DNA from: Tetrahymena thermophila SB210
Taxonomy: Eukaryota; Ciliophora; Oligohymenophorea; Hymenostomatida; Tetrahymenidae
Assembly: GCF_000189635.1 (NCBI RefSeq)
Contig: NW_002476434.1
Location: forward strand, 124,001 to 188,000
Length of the DNA stretch: 64,000 bases
Direction: 5' to 3'
The notes beneath the pieces were generated by a model that did not search any database, was not told the origin of the DNA, and worked only from the letters and a program-made list of their open reading frames with translations. The translations under genes and the position numbers were made by a program. Shown here one piece after another: positions 1-15,160 of the stretch (the first letter of the stretch is position 1; every line of letters begins with the position of its first letter).

Positions 1-3000
1 TAAAAGGATGCTAGAAATAGCTATGTCTTGATAAAAGTGAATAAAAAAAATGCGTTGATTTAAATTAACTTTAGGAGGAATAATATTTTGACTATTAGGA
101 TTAAAATGTAATATAATATAAAGAAAATATTTTGATGTAAAATAAGAACAAATACATTGGTTAGGCTACTAGCACATAATGCCTAAAATTTAATGAGCAG
201 TTATAGGTAGAATTTTTATCTTGCTTTGCTGATACTAATAATGATGTATGTATTGATCAATAATCATCAACCAGTTATTGCTTATCTATCACTAGTAAGG
301 ATAATGGTCCTATTGTAATTTTTATTTATTTAGAATTTTTTTGGTGATATTTAAAAAATTCAATAAGGGTAAAACAGAAGACAATTAATGTGTTTATAAA
401 GATAAGTACTACTAAAAAATCAAATATTGTTATTAAGATTCAGAAATTGATTATAAAACAAATTATTGCAAGTATTAAGACTTAACTCGAACCATATACT
501 AAGGTTAGTTTTTATGTGTAAACTTAGATGAAAATTAGTTTGGAGATAAAATTAAAGGAGCTGATATTAATGGAAACTGTATAACATATGACAGTGATAA
601 ATATCTTACGTAAATAAAAAAATAATAGTTTAATTATTATTTTAGTTTAAATTAACATTTTTTTTATTTTAAATAAAATAAATAGATGTGCTTTTGGATA
701 TTGCAAGATATTAAATAAATCATATTTATCTTAGTGTGTAAAGATTTCATTAGAACTAGATTCTAAAAAATAGCAAAATACAATTTCAAGTTATGGCTTT
801 TTTAGATATTGCGGAAGCGATGACAAAGAGTGGGCAATAGCATGTGCTACAGGATATTGTATTCCTAAACTAACCTCTAGATAATATGATTTCTACTCTG
901 ATTAAACTTAAAGAAAGTATTATTCTTACTACAGTTAGACTAAATGTGTGAAAATGAATAATTAATATTTTGGTAAAATATTTACAAATATTTGTTTAAA
1001 CTCTTATGATCCATCAAGTCCTTAAAGAGTAATTGAATGTTTTGGGGATTACTGTATTTAAACTAAAAGTAAGGGATCGAATATCTTTTGGTTATGTGCT
1101 TAGTTAGATAATAAAGATAAAAGTAGATAGGTAAAACTGTAAGATTAAACATGTAGTTCATATGATTCATAATTCATAGGTTTTAATTTTAGATTTTAAT
1201 TATAAAAATTTAATAAATTATTTTGTAAATAGATAAATAAAACATGTCATCTATGAGGTGTGTTTCTGATTTTACAAATTAGTCTTGTCTTTATCAGGAC
1301 TCTACATCTTCATTGCCTAAATGTATGTATTTTAAGTAATACACATTTTAGGATGCTTCAGGTAATAATATAAGTTAACCTGGATTAAGCTCCCTTAACT
1401 TCATAGGGAGGGCATTTGATGGTGGAAATTGCTAGTTATATTAAGATCCTTTAAAGTCTATTTACTGTGATAATACTTATTGTTTAAATAAAGAATCGAC
1501 TTGCTAGCCTTTTGATGTATTTTTTGTTGGAAAAAGTTTGGACACCTAGTGCTTAGAAGAAAGGGATATGAAAAAAGAAGCAGTTCTATGTGCAAATACG
1601 TAAAATTTACATTCATAAATTATTCTTTATTTTATTTTGATCATTTTATTTAAATTAGGCATTGTCTGTCAAATAACACAAAAAATCCGAATCAAGAGAG
1701 CGATAATTCAAATTCAGAAGATGATACACCACCAGACGAGTCTGATTTTGATTCATTTGGCTTTAGAATACTATAATTCGTTAATAAAGAATCTGAAACT
1801 TTAAAAAGTAATAGAATTCTATCTTCCAAGAAGCAAAATGGTGGTAGTAAAAATAAGCAAGATCCAAAAAAAGGAAATTAAAAAAACACTTATTTCTGTG
1901 AAAAAATCAGCATTGATAATAAAATTATTGGTAATTATTTTTTTTAATTTTATAATTAATAATTTTATTTTATTTTTTAGGAGTTGAAAAATAAACTGGC
2001 TCATGTATTTATCTAGGAACATCTGATTAAGATGCAGTAATATTTATTTTAGATAGTAATAATCCTAGTTAATAATTTTAAATTTAAGTAATATTGCATT
2101 GAAGGTGAGTATTGTCTTAAAGTAGGCCCAAATGGAAAAAAATAATGTGTACCAATGGTTGATGATATAATATGTACAGATGAAAAATAAAATTGCTTAA
2201 CAATTGCTGATGCGATAAAATGTAAAATGTGCAAGAAAGGTCAATGTTTACAGGTTGGAAATATCACATAACCATGTCTAAATTTTAACATTTTGGGTTC
2301 AAGTACTTGTATGGCTTTTGATGGTAATATAATCATAAAAAATATTTTTTAAGCTTTTTTTGTAATTAAAGGAACTTGTTAAAATTTTGATTCAAGAAAT
2401 TGTAGAGCTTGTCCTGAAGGCACGTGTCTTGATTTAAGATAAAGTAAGCATAAAATATTAATAAAAAATTCATTAATTGTCAAATATTAATATAGGGGCT
2501 TGTATTTACACTAACCAGTTTAAATTAAAATCAAACCAATGTTTAAAATTTAAAAATGTTGATGTCCCTTGTATATTATACGATCTAGATAACTATAATA
2601 ACGATCCTAAAATATAATGTACTCATCCTTCAGGAAGGTGCATAAATATGTTAGAGGATAAATCCGTTTGTCAGTCATGTCCTCGTTTTTACAATTAGCC
2701 AGGCGATAATAAATGTTATGGCTTAAAGGAATAAAATGAAATTTTAAATCATGATAAAGATAGCAGTTTAACTATTTTTAGTTTAAGCATTAATTATATC
2801 CCTATTAATGGATGTCCTTAGGGGTAATTTTATTTAATTTAATTTAAATTAATTTATTTATTAATGTTTTTTATTTTAGCTGCTATTTATGTGTAAATAG
2901 TAAATGGTGCACTTAATGCTAAGATGAATACATACTTTATAGGAATAACGATCTTAAAATCTAGTACTGTGTCCTTGTTAATATTTTGAATAGCTAGTAA

Positions 3001-6000
3001 GAAACTTATGAATTAAATTTTAAAACTAATTAAAAATAATAAATCTAAATTTAATGCGACATAAATTCGTTGTATCCGTAAATTTTAAAATTATTTCCTC
3101 TACATTTTTAAAATAAATATTTTTATTATTTATTTTTAGGCCTGGAAGACAATTTGTGTACAAATAAGATTACTTTTATTGCTACCATTTTATAGTTAAG
3201 TATTAAGAAGGTATAATAAGGTCTGCCAAAATATTCGAAGAAACTGTTATCCTTTAATTAAATAATGACTAAAATACATTATAAGCACTTTAAAATGATA
3301 AATAATTAATTTCTAATAAGTGTAAAAAATTATCAAAAGAGATATTTTTAATTTTATTTTTAATGATAAACAAAAGGTTTACCAGGATGTATAACATGTC
3401 AAGTAAAAGGCTCATAATCTATTTGCTTAAAATGTTAAGATGGATTCACTTTAGATTTCAAAATTAATTAATGCTAAAAGTGCCCTGACTAATGCCTAAC
3501 CTGTTTTTATGGAGGACTTTATAATTTACAGACAATAAATTGGTCAGTAGATTAAATTACTTTAAAGTCTTTAGATATCTCTAAGCTATCTGAAGAACAG
3601 TATAGACTCTTGTGTGATTAGTGTGAAGATAACAAAAGATTAGTTTTAAAATTAGATTTTAGTGGTTGTGAATTATGTGGTGATAATTGCAATATTTGCA
3701 GTTGGGGTAGATAGAATATTTTTTTAAATTAAATATTTAGTTAATAAAATCTTCAATTATTACAATAGGAAATCAAAACTATAATCTTACAAATTTGTTT
3801 GATCTTAATTAAGCTCTTTATTCTGGAGCAGGATTTTTGAAGATCAAGAAATGTGTATAATGTATAGATGGGTTCATTTTCAATATTGATTGTAAATATC
3901 TTTTTTTAATTGGCGAAATAAAATTGAATTTAATTAAATTTATTTTAGAAATAAGTTGTGTGAAAAAGCTATATGAAGATTGCTTGGATGAAATATTTTT
4001 TGAATCAAATACACCTCTAACAAAATAAAATGTTATTTATGAAATGAGACCATTTACTACTAATTAATGGTTTTACACAAATCCAAGTTACACCTATGCC
4101 TAGGGCTGTCTTGTGTGTAATTAATAAACTTCTATAATAACATTTTAGGAAGGATAAAATGCTACTCTTTGTACTAAGTTAGATTAATTTATAAAAGATG
4201 ATCTTGACAGTTATTTTAGTTATTGCAAAGTACCATTACTGTATATAGTTTACCCTACTGATAATACAAGTACCTTAGCCATTAAACCAATTTATGATAT
4301 CATTACTTGTTAAGAATGTCTTTAAAACTATAGCTTTAATTTTAACACATATAAATGTAATACTTTTTGTAAAACATAAGTATATGGGTGCTCAAAATGC
4401 TATAATTACAACAGCCAAAGTGATACCTTATTTTAGTGTACAGTATGTGAAAATAATTAAATTCCTACTTAAGGGGGATGCTAAGATTGTCCTGAGGGAT
4501 GTTAATCTTGTTTTGAGGGTGACTATATTGTAAACCTCACAAGGTAACTAACTATTATGAGACCATAAAATTCTCTTTTATAAAGGCTAAATTAGTTATA
4601 AGGTAACGATATAGGAATGATATGCACTTCCTGTACAGATAGCTATTATTTTGATTATAATAAAAAGAAATGTGTTAGCATTTAATGTGGTGAATTTTGC
4701 TTAGATTGTTTTCAATATAAAAAGCAAAGCAAATGTCTTAGTTGCAACAAAGTTAGTATCATGAAAAGAATAAGCTCTATCTTAGGTTACATTACAGATT
4801 TTTACTTTCAATAAATTATAAAGAATATTGATTAAATGATCAATTACAACGAAGAACATAATGACTGCTATATTTGCCCTCTTTCGTAAAATATTTATTT
4901 ATTTATTAAAATCTTTATTGTAAAAGAAAACTTAAAATTTATTTGAATTCAACATCTAGATTTCTTATCAATTTGAATCTTGAAATCAATAATAAATTTT
5001 CAATTTTTAAAATAATTTTAAATAAATTTAGATGTAAGGGATGCTAATACTATAAACTCACTAATAATCCATTAAGCTTATATAGCGCTAAGTGCTTAGG
5101 ATGTAATTAAAATATTTAGGGCATTAAAATAAGTGATGAATATCATTGGAGATATGACTAAAAAAATAAAAAATGTTTATTATGCAAAAAAGGTGATGTT
5201 GGCTGCTACTATGAAAAAAAGATAGAAGTTTATGTTGCTTGTGGCTCAAAAGAAGGTGCTATTGGATAAGGTTTAATGAGTAGTCCTTATAATTTGCAAA
5301 GAGCTGATGAAATTAATTGGGATAAAGTAATTGTAAATGAAGTTGATTTTTTAAGAGCAGTCGTTATCTACAATGAAATAGGATTACAAAAAATAGATGT
5401 GAAGCTGAATTTTATTCCTAGTAGTAGTGAGTGCTAAATTTCTTAAAATATCATTATAGAAAGCAATTTAATGCAAAAAGTATTCACGCTCAAAGAATTT
5501 GTCTTAACTCTTCAAACATTTGATCCAGCAAATCCTGATAAAACTGATCAGAGAAGAAAAATTTTGCTTGGAAGATAAATTAAATTTGTTGGCTTTACAG
5601 ATATTAACATTTAGAGAATAGATTGGAAACTTCTGCTTGAAGACTTCAAACCTACAGGATTTATATTTGATACACCATACATCAGAAGTGTATAAATAGT
5701 CAACACTACATTCTCTAACCCTTCAGGCCCTAATATTTTCTACTAAAATCTATTTGATCTTCAAATTTTTAATTTATAATAATAATTGACAATCTAAAAT
5801 ACTAATTTTACTAACTTTACATATCAAAACTTTGAACTGATCAAAATGTATTAAAAGTCATATTATGAGATGAAAAATTAAATAGACTTATAAAGATTTG
5901 ATGAAACTGACAATTTGAATGTTACTTTAGATAATTTGTGCATACAAAATGTAATAATTTTTTTGAAATTTAATATTAAAAATTGATTTATTTTTTTATT

Positions 6001-9000
6001 ATTAACAGAATACTTTTAAGGGTTCGAGCTTTATGAGATTCTCTTCATAAAAAATATTTTTAACCTTTAAGGATAGCCTTTTTTTTAACAATTATCTAGG
6101 CTAAAATAGTATATTTTTCATTTTAGATTAAAAAATAAATATTGCTGTTATTTCTATTTGGAGTGATATCATGATATTAAAAAATCTCTTAGAATCTTAG
6201 TTTTGTTTTTATGTGATTTAAACATTCATTAGGAATGAAAAAAGAAACATATAATTTTAAGAAAATAACATCACTAGTACAGATATCAAGCTTGGTATCT
6301 TTTAAGCTAATAAAATTTGGGTTCAAACATTATATTTGACAAAAAACACATTAAATAACTAAAATATATTCACTTATTTGCCTTAAAAACAAAGCAAAAT
6401 AATGTATGATCCAGAATATGAAGTGTTTGATAAATAATGGGAACCTATAATTGATGAATTTTATGATTAAGATAACACACTAGCTAATTCAGACAAAATA
6501 TTAATTTAGTTATTAGATATTTACTTATAAAATAATTTAATGAGTAGAGATGGTTCTTTGATTTTAGAGCTTACTGGGTAGACAAAAAAAATTGGTAAAG
6601 TGAATTTAAGAGGAATCAACTTAAGTTGTGATAATACTTTGCAACAAAACCAATTTTAAAATATGTTTTCAATAAAAAGAATCTATTAGTTGTATGTTGA
6701 TAGAATGGTAATTTGTAATAATGAAAATTCTAAGTTTCTGCTTATAAATGATATCAATATTGTAAATATCAATACCTTAGATATTAAATAGTAAGGTGAC
6801 TAAAGTCTCAATATGAGATATCCATAAATTTTAGTAGAGAATGTGAATTAATATATTCTTTTAAGAAATATTTCCATGAGAAAGCTACTAATTTAAGCTT
6901 GTTTAATAAAAATAATTACAAATAATGAAAATTTAGTAAGTGTAAATATTTAAAATTTTTAAGCACAAGACAATTAATTATCTATTTTTGATTAATCTGA
7001 AGAGGTTAATTTAATTTCTATCACATCTCACTCTTTCCTTAATGTAATCATCAGATCTTCAAAATTGGAAAATAACAATTTATCATCTCTTAAAAAAGTA
7101 AGACAATTTATTATTTATAAATTTTTAGAACTCCCTAATTTTTAAAATTGATTATTTTATCATCAATTAAATATAAATAAACCCCCAAAATTAATTTATA
7201 TCTGAAAAAATTAAAATTTTTAGTTAAATTTAATTTAAAATTAAAAAAAAATTTATTCAAAGATAGATTTTTAAAAGAATTATATTATTAATTTATTTAT
7301 TAAATTAATGCAAATTTTTATATTTAATAGATTTTTAAGTATTCTTCCAATGGTATTCTTATAAATTCAGAACAATCAAAAGTAACTCTAAAAGATGTTA
7401 CCGCTAATAATAACAATGCTTTATAAGGATATAGCTAATTTATAATCATAGCAAATGAAGTTTATATAGAAGACTGTTCTTTTGTAAATTCTAATTTCTA
7501 ATAAATAGATATGTCTAATTTCTTGGCTGAAATTTAAGGAGGAGCTTTTTATTGCTAATCATAGTTACTAAAAATTTCAAAATGTAGCTTTACTTAATGT
7601 TTTTCTTAAAAAGGAGGAGCAATCTATTGGTAACCAAGATATGATGCTGTTTTAAGACTAAATGACTCATAATTTAAAAATAATATTGCTCAACTAGAAA
7701 ATAAATATAGTGAAGGAGGAGCAATATTTATTGAATCTGGAAATTAGAATTAACTTGACATTTAATTAAACCAAGTTTATGCAGATAACAACCTTTCAAA
7801 TTAAAATGGTGGATTCTTAAGTATGAGTTACTCTCGTAGAAAAGTAGCAGTATTAATAAATTAATCCTAATTATCTAACAATTTTGCTATTAATGGAGGA
7901 ATAATTAACATAGATTCTGCAACAGGATCTAAAGGCTTCTTAATTTTAGATCAAGTGCAAATATTTTATGATTTAAGCATATTTGCAAAAACAGTTCAAA
8001 AAATTATTAATAATCTTAATAACATAAAATTAAATGAATTATCATAAATTTCTTTTAGGAACTTAAAGAGTGTAGAATTCAAAGAGGTATCTGTTACAAG
8101 TTCACCTTAATAATCTATAGATTAAAATATCTTCATCAACTAAGTTCTGTATTAACCATTAGTTTAGTTTTAATTTTTCACTTCTTTTTTCGCTGTGGAG
8201 TGTGTTTTCTAAGACATAGTTGTTTTCTAGACTTTTATTGAAGTTGTTCAAGCTAATTAAATTTTTATCTAACAAACAAAGTTTTTAAACATTTAAAGGT
8301 TAAAAGAGTACTATCTAAAAAGTCTTTAAAATGAGAAAAATTCTGAAATGACTGAGACTTTGTTAAAAAAGTAAGACTATTATTTGAATATTATTTCTGA
8401 TGCTAAGTATTATTAATAAGTAAAGAACTCCCTTGTTATTCTTGATGCAATCAATATAATCTAAATAAATCAATCAATATTTTAAAAAATGGTTTGTCCT
8501 GATTGTTTTTTAGGGCCTTTATTTTTGACGTCTTAGGTGGCCACTCTTACTAAAAATCAATTTTTTAATAATTAAGGAAAGAATGGAGGAGCAATTAATA
8601 TTTAATACTCTTAATAGAAGCTTATGTAGTAGTTTTAAACAAAATAAAGACTTTTATTTGAAAAATAAATAGTACAAAGTATAAAAACATACAAGATGAA
8701 AAATTTAGAATTATCTATAGCTTTTTAAAATAATTTATATTCAGTTAGCGATTTTGTGAATCTTCGCAAGGCAAGGTATTTAGAAGAATATAAAGTTATT
8801 GAAAATTCTGAAATATAATAAATACTTATAGACAATTGCTAATTTTAAAATAATTCAGCTTTTAATGGAGGAAGTATATATGCCAAAAATACTTATATAA
8901 AAATTCAAAATAGCACACTTACAAATAATTTAGCAGAAGGGTATGGAGGTGCTATATTTAATGATGACGGAGAGTTCGATTAAATATAAAATAGTATTTT

Positions 9001-12000
9001 AGAGAACAAATAAGAATAAAAAGATCAAGAGAGTAGCAATAATAAAATTCTTTACAATGTTGAGATACTATCAACATTAATATTGTATAATCAAGCAAAA
9101 AAAGTTAGTGGGGCTTTCCACTCTAATATAAGGTATCCTAATATGAACTAATATACAACAATCTATAGAAATATAGCAAATTAATATGGACCAGATATAG
9201 AAGTGGGTCCATGGAAAATGTAAGTTATGTATAAAGGTGAATAACTCCAAAAAAATTCTAAAATTATTTTAGAAAGTGGATATATTTAAGTTAAATATTA
9301 TTTATTTTCCTTTAATTATATTTTTAATTGTTATTTTTTTTTTAATTTTAGGATGAGTTAGTGATTTATTTACTTGGAAGAAGAAACGAACAATTCAAAT
9401 ATTTCACTAAAATTTCTGATGAGAAAGAAGAATTAGAGCAGGTTTTTTTAGAAATTTCTACAACTTCAAATTCATAAAATGTGTTAATTTAGCCTTTGAA
9501 AATTGAATTTAATCAAGGAATATTTAATTTAACAAAAAAATTGTAAATTTTTGGAACATTTGGGTCTTTAATTCATGTTAATTTAACTTGTTCAAAAATA
9601 AAATTACCGATTTATGAAGTAAAAACTCAAAAATTAATAGGTATGAATGATAATTACTATTTTCCTCTTTCATTTTAAATTTCAGAATAATGTTTGCCAG
9701 GTACCAAAGTCTAAAAGCAAGATGGAAAATATGATATTTGCTAAACTTGCTACTTAAAGACATACTCGCTAGAATATTAATCATAGACTTGCCATAAATG
9801 CCCAATAAGTGACGCTTATTGCTATAAAAACATCATTTTGATACCTTAAGGTTATTGGAGAAAAAATAACCAATCAAGTGATATAAGTGAATGTAGAAAT
9901 AAAATAGAGAATTGTCTAGGTGATTTAAATGTTACAGATTAGAATTTAGATTCACTTAAAAAAACTTTTTCTTGGTAAAATAATGCTTGCGCTGAAGGTA
10001 AAATTATTAAAAATACAATAAATTTTTTATAATAATAACGTAAATATAGGTCATATAGGAGCTTTTTGTGAAGATTGTGATTTGAAAGCTCAGTACTGGA
10101 TAAAACCTTACTAGAGAGTAAATACTTACAGTTGTGCTGAGTAAATTTATTTAATAAAATTTTATTTACTTGAATATTAACCTAATTTATTTATGTGAAT
10201 TTTAAATTTATACAAGTTGCACTCAAGTAACCTATAATTGGGTATTTGTCATATTGAGTAATGCAGGATAAATCGCTTTAATAGCTATAGTGGTATTTTC
10301 ATCTATAAACTACATTAAGTTGAAGATTTATGCTGAATACCTGATGAAAATGAAATTATTCTATTTCGGATCTTCATTTGAAGAGAGAAACAAATCAAAT
10401 CTATATATAAAGATACTAATAAATTATTTCTAGATTATTTCATGTCTGAGTACATTCAGGATAGATATTCCTAGTTAAATCAACTTCTTATATAAAACAG
10501 TAGGAAATCCTTTAGAAAATGTTCTATATGCTTAAGATTGTTTATTGATTTAGCATTTTATGAGCGTGGATCTTATTTACTATAGGCTTTTTGTTTCTCA
10601 TGCATAGATAGTTTTCTTTATTATTTGCCTTTTTATATGCTTATAGATTCAAAGTTGCATTTAGAAAACAAAAATGAATCTATCTATTATTGTTTGTGCT
10701 ATTAATTACTGCCTGTATGCTAATCTACCTTCTATGGTCAATCTTATTATTGGAACAGTAAGTCGTTATGATTATTAAATTTTACTTATTAAATTTAATT
10801 TAAAAATTAAATTTTTTATGAAAATAATAATAAATTATGAAAACAGTAAAAAGATAAATATTAATTTTTAAATTTTTAATCTTAAATAAAAAATGTTTTT
10901 TTATAAAATATCATAAAAAATAACATACAAATAAGATTAAATGTAGAGAGAAAATTTAATTTATTTTTATTAAATTTTAATTAGATTTCTTGTATTTAAG
11001 TTGGAGAAGATTATTATGTGAAGCTTTTTACATCTATCGAGTGTGATTCGAATCATTAAAAAAAACAAGTAATGCTACTTTGGCCTCTGCTTGGATTATG
11101 GGCAGTCGTTATACCTTTATTGCAATTTTTGATTTTGGTTATTAAAAGAAGAAGTTTACATACTATCAGTATGAAATTTTCCTTTGGATTTTTATATAAT
11201 GAATACTCTGAGAATTGCTTTTGGTGGGAGATAGTCAAAACGTTTTAGAAAATATTGATCATACTTGTGCTTAATATTTATGAATAGAGAGTTATAGTAA
11301 AAGGTTGCATTATTCTTGCAATTGTTTTTATGTAGATGTGCTTCTCATTAAATTGTAATTATTTTTAAAATTAACTCTCATTTAAATTTATTTTTTTAAA
11401 ATAGAATAACCTTATTTAATACCAGATCTAAATAAAACTGATTTTATATCATCTATTGTGTGCTGTTTAACAATATCACTGGGTATAATATTAAATAATT
11501 ATCATTAATCAAAAGCCTCTTAAATCATAATATACATATTAGTTGCAATTATTAATCTCGCTTTCATTATTTTCATTGCTAAAAAAATATTATCGCATTT
11601 TTTACTGAAAACTTAAAAAATGCTACAACCCTTGATAAAAAAATATTAAATTGCTATAGATAAAATGCAATTAACTTATTAGAGATTAAAAAGATTAAGG
11701 ATAATAATTCAAAAGAAAATTATTTACAACAAATTACAAGAACATTTATAATCTGAGAATCATATTTTCAATAAAAAGATGTTTTTTAAATTAAAAGATA
11801 TTTACAAAAAATTTAAAAATAAATTAGCTAAAATTTAATAAAAAAACGATTTACAAGTTAAATTACAAGGAAAATAATTTGTAAAAAATACTAAAAAAAG
11901 AATAAGTAAAAAGGAAAGAAGAGTAAGTATTGGCTAAAAAATTTTAGGATAAGGTAAATAAAAAAAATAAAGTAAAACAGGGTTTTTAGATATGACTAAA

Positions 12001-12767
12001 TTTGCTATTAAAACCTAAATTAAATAAATACAAAAAAGTTATATACCACCGTAAGTTAATCAAAATTTAAATTCTAATTTGCCTTCGTTGTAGTAAATAA
12101 GCCATATGGATTCTGTTCAACATTCTATTTTAAATAAAGATAAACTTTCATAATTTAATACCTAAAAATAATGTTAAATAAAAAAAGAGTTTCAATAATC
12201 TTAAGCAACCATACTAAATAAAAATCCAAGTAATGAATAGCCTATATAGAACGAAATATTTAATCTATCTAGTAGAGAATCTAGAGAGTAAAATCAAATT
12301 TATTTCTAATATATTTAATTAATTTTTTGAATTTTAACTAGAAATTCAATAGACGTCAAAAGAAGATGCATCCTCTCATTCAATATAATTAATTTCACTT
12401 AAGGAGATATTTTATCTTTCTAAAGAATTAAAAACTTAAAGTATGCAACTTACACAGAAGAATAATAGTCTAAGGCAATATTCTAGCAAATTAATTAAGA
12501 ATTAGATAAACTTAAATAAGAATATAACAACGAATAGTTAGTTTTACAACATCTTTCATTTTAAAAATAAGTAATTTCAGATATAAAATTTTTTTTGTTA
12601 TCACAAATCAAATCGAATAAGTACATTATAATTTATATAAATTTTTTAAATATTAGGAACTAAAAGATTTTTACAAGAAGCTATCAAAAAATAAGCAGTT
12701 TTCTAATTTAGTTTGCGTTTTAGGAAACATTTAGAGATACATGAATATTGAATTTAATTTATATTGA
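1..12767 (+). CDS. Giant Cys-rich, beta-helix-like, multi-pass membrane protein (5' end outside window)
   Basis: The frame is already open at base 3, so the start lies upstream. Read in the ciliate code, four zones appear. Bases 1-5270 hold dense Cys-x2-Cys repeats of the furin/EGF type. Bases 5270-9660 hold degenerate right-handed beta-helix-like repeats with recurring NGGAI and GGAIF turns. Bases 9690-10180 hold a second Cys cluster. Bases 10200-11620 hold several hydrophobic spans with the juxtamembrane motif KFSFGFLYNEYSEN. A basic, Q-rich cytosolic tail with a coiled coil runs to TGA 12765-12767. Many introns interrupt it; 1600-1658 and one beginning at the GCA before TAATAT near 2028 keep phase. 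The last exons splice around 12298-12349 and 12573-12658. Large surface proteins of this build are a known ciliate family, often annotated only as transmembrane protein. A surface adhesion or sensing role is inference. Internal exon borders are not all resolved. Confidence 0.75.
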
Positions 12768-12862
12768 AATAATTCATAATAATTTTTATTATTAATATAT
12801 ATATTTATTTATTAATTTTTATTTAATGTTTTAGCCAGATTTCTGAGAATTTTGTAGAATAA

Positions 12863-12937
<75 letters not shown>

Positions 12938-13102
12938 AATTATGTGAAAGTTTAAAATTTAGTTTAAAGGAAATTAACAAATGATATAAAATATTTGTTT
13001 GAAATTACATTAAAGAGATAAGATTAATTAGATAATTTAATATAAAGTATTATTTTTAATTTTATTTACTTTTTTTCGATTTACAATTTATAATTTAATT
13101 AC
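12768..13102. other. Convergent intergenic gap
   Basis: This 335-base gap separates the ends of two convergent genes. Apart from the microsatellite it is plain AT-rich DNA that must carry both 3' ends. I see no further gene. Confidence 0.7.
12863..12936. repeat. Compound tetranucleotide microsatellite (ATTG)n-(ATTT)n
   Basis: About seven ATTG units run directly into about eleven ATTT units, with no interruption except the G-to-T change of the repeat unit. The tract lies just after the stop of the giant membrane protein gene and before the 3' end of the convergent ABC transporter gene. Confidence 0.95.
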
Positions 13103-15160
13103 TCATTATAAAACTTTTCTTTTATTGTAAAAGATTATGAATGCTAAAGTTTGGTAACCAACGAAAAGCAAAGCTATATATCCCAAGCAATTCCATTTAC
13201 CTAAATTATAGTTACTTTATTATACAGGGTCAATAGGACCAGTAATTCCGTAAAATTCATTTGTTACAACACCTTCAGTGGAGTATGTGAGTGGGGATAA
13301 ATATTGAATCCACCCAATCCAAGAAGCAAAATCTTATCTATTTTTGTAAAACCCGCAGAAAAGATAAAAAGGAATTGAGAGAAGTGGTTGTACTGCAACA
13401 GCTGTACGAGGATCAGTAAAGAGATTACCACATAACAAACCTAATGCATTTCCACAATAACTTAGAGCTATTGAAACCAATAAGAAATAGAAGAAAAGAG
13501 AAGCTTCTTACTAGTTTAATCCAGTCATAAAATAAATAATTACCGTATTGATAATAGGATAAATAGTAATTTGGATAAATTCAAGTAAAAGACGACCTAC
13601 AATATAGGCATGAGCTGTATAATATTTAGAATTGCATTCCTTTAAGAAGACTTCACGTTCACTAGGGAAAGTAACCAAAACACCACTCATAGATTTCAAG
13701 AACATATTAAGAGTGCATAAGAAAAGCAAACTAATTCTGTCTTAAACATCACGGATAGGACTGTCTTAAGTGATTTTATTTTAATTTAGATATACTAAAC
13801 CAATAAATAAGGAGATAATTATAGTTTATATGACACGAGATTTGAGTAACATTGGATCACGTTTAGTAGATATGAATGTTCTTTTTGCTATTTTGCTAAC
13901 TTAGAACAAGAAACTAGTTGTTGTTGATTTTAAAGGTATGTCGTCTTTTAATAAGTTTTTATCGATAGTATTGTTAATATCATCCTTAAGATACATCTCG
14001 TATCCTTCCAAAAAAGAGGGTAATAGTGCATCATTTCTCTCAGAATGAGTCATGTATTACATTAAATAATCTCCAGGGCAAATGTATTTGGGACATTAGA
14101 AACCAATCTATGAAAAGTGAGAAATAATTTACTCTCTTGGTCCTTAGTAAATGAATTTACCCTAAACCATCAAATTTATATTATCAAAAAGATTCCAAAT
14201 ATCAGTATTAGGTGAATGAATACTCATAATGACAGTTTTTTGTTTTAACTTAGCAAAATCCTTTAAAATACTAATTACAATGTAAGCTGTGAAAGAATCC
14301 AAACCACTTGTAGGTTCGTCTAAGAAAATAACTGAAGGATCAGTAATTAATTCGCATCCAATATTAGCTCTTTTTCTTTCACCTCCTGAAACACCTTTGA
14401 TTAGCTTGCTACCAATAAGAGCATTCTAAATAAATAAATAAAATTAATTAATAAATAAATAAATTTATCTTCTCAAGTAAAATGTAAATTGTTTCCAAAA
14501 TATTTCTTAATTAAAATTAAAACTGTTAAAATCTATTTGCCTCAAATTAATTTAATAGGAAAAATTTATAAGTGTATAAACACTAATAAATAAATATAAC
14601 CTCTTTAAATTTGCAGAATTTTCTAAATAGAATTTAGCATATTTAATATAAAAAAGAAAAATGAAGTAATGTGCTTAATTAAATACCTAACATTTTGTGA
14701 GTTTCAATAAGCTTATCATTTCATTCACTTTTTCTAGCTTGTATTCATCTGTGCCAGATAATTTTAAGTCAGCAGCAAATTAAATGCATTCTCTTACTGT
14801 TAGACAACTAACTAAGATATCATCCTGCATGACATATGCACTAAATCTATTGAACTATTCATTGCTGAATTCATGTCCGTTGGCCATAATTTATCCTGTT
14901 AAGGTAACTTTTCCTCCATTCACTATTTTACCTGATAAAACATTAAGTAGAGAAGTTTTACCACCACCACTGGCTCCCAAGATTGCAGTTACAGTACCAC
15001 TCTAACAAAATCCAGATAAATCTTTAAGAATATCTCTTTAAGTTTTTCCTACTTGTACAGAATATTTGATGTTTTTAAAACTTATGTCAACGGGACCACT
15101 TCCTTTCTCTTACATTTAGATAGGAGAGATTTAATTTATATTAGTTTATGTGTCTGTCAT
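13103..15160 (-). CDS. ABCG-family half ABC transporter
   Basis: Two exons (14687-15160, then 13103-14425) joined across a 261-bp intron in phase 0 give 598 aa, the usual size of an ABCG/White half-transporter. The order is nucleotide-binding domain first, then membrane domain, as is typical for this subfamily. Walker A GASGGGKT is at residues 62-69, the ABC signature VSGGERKR at about 170-177, and Walker B VIFLDEPTSGLD at about 190-201. About six hydrophobic spans fill residues 340-598. Half-transporters work as dimers and export lipids, sterols or drugs; the substrate cannot be told from sequence. ATG at 15158-15160 is chosen because the frame begins shortly before the conserved nucleotide-binding region; the stop is TGA at 13103-13105. 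The catalytic motifs are intact, so it is probably active. Confidence 0.95.
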
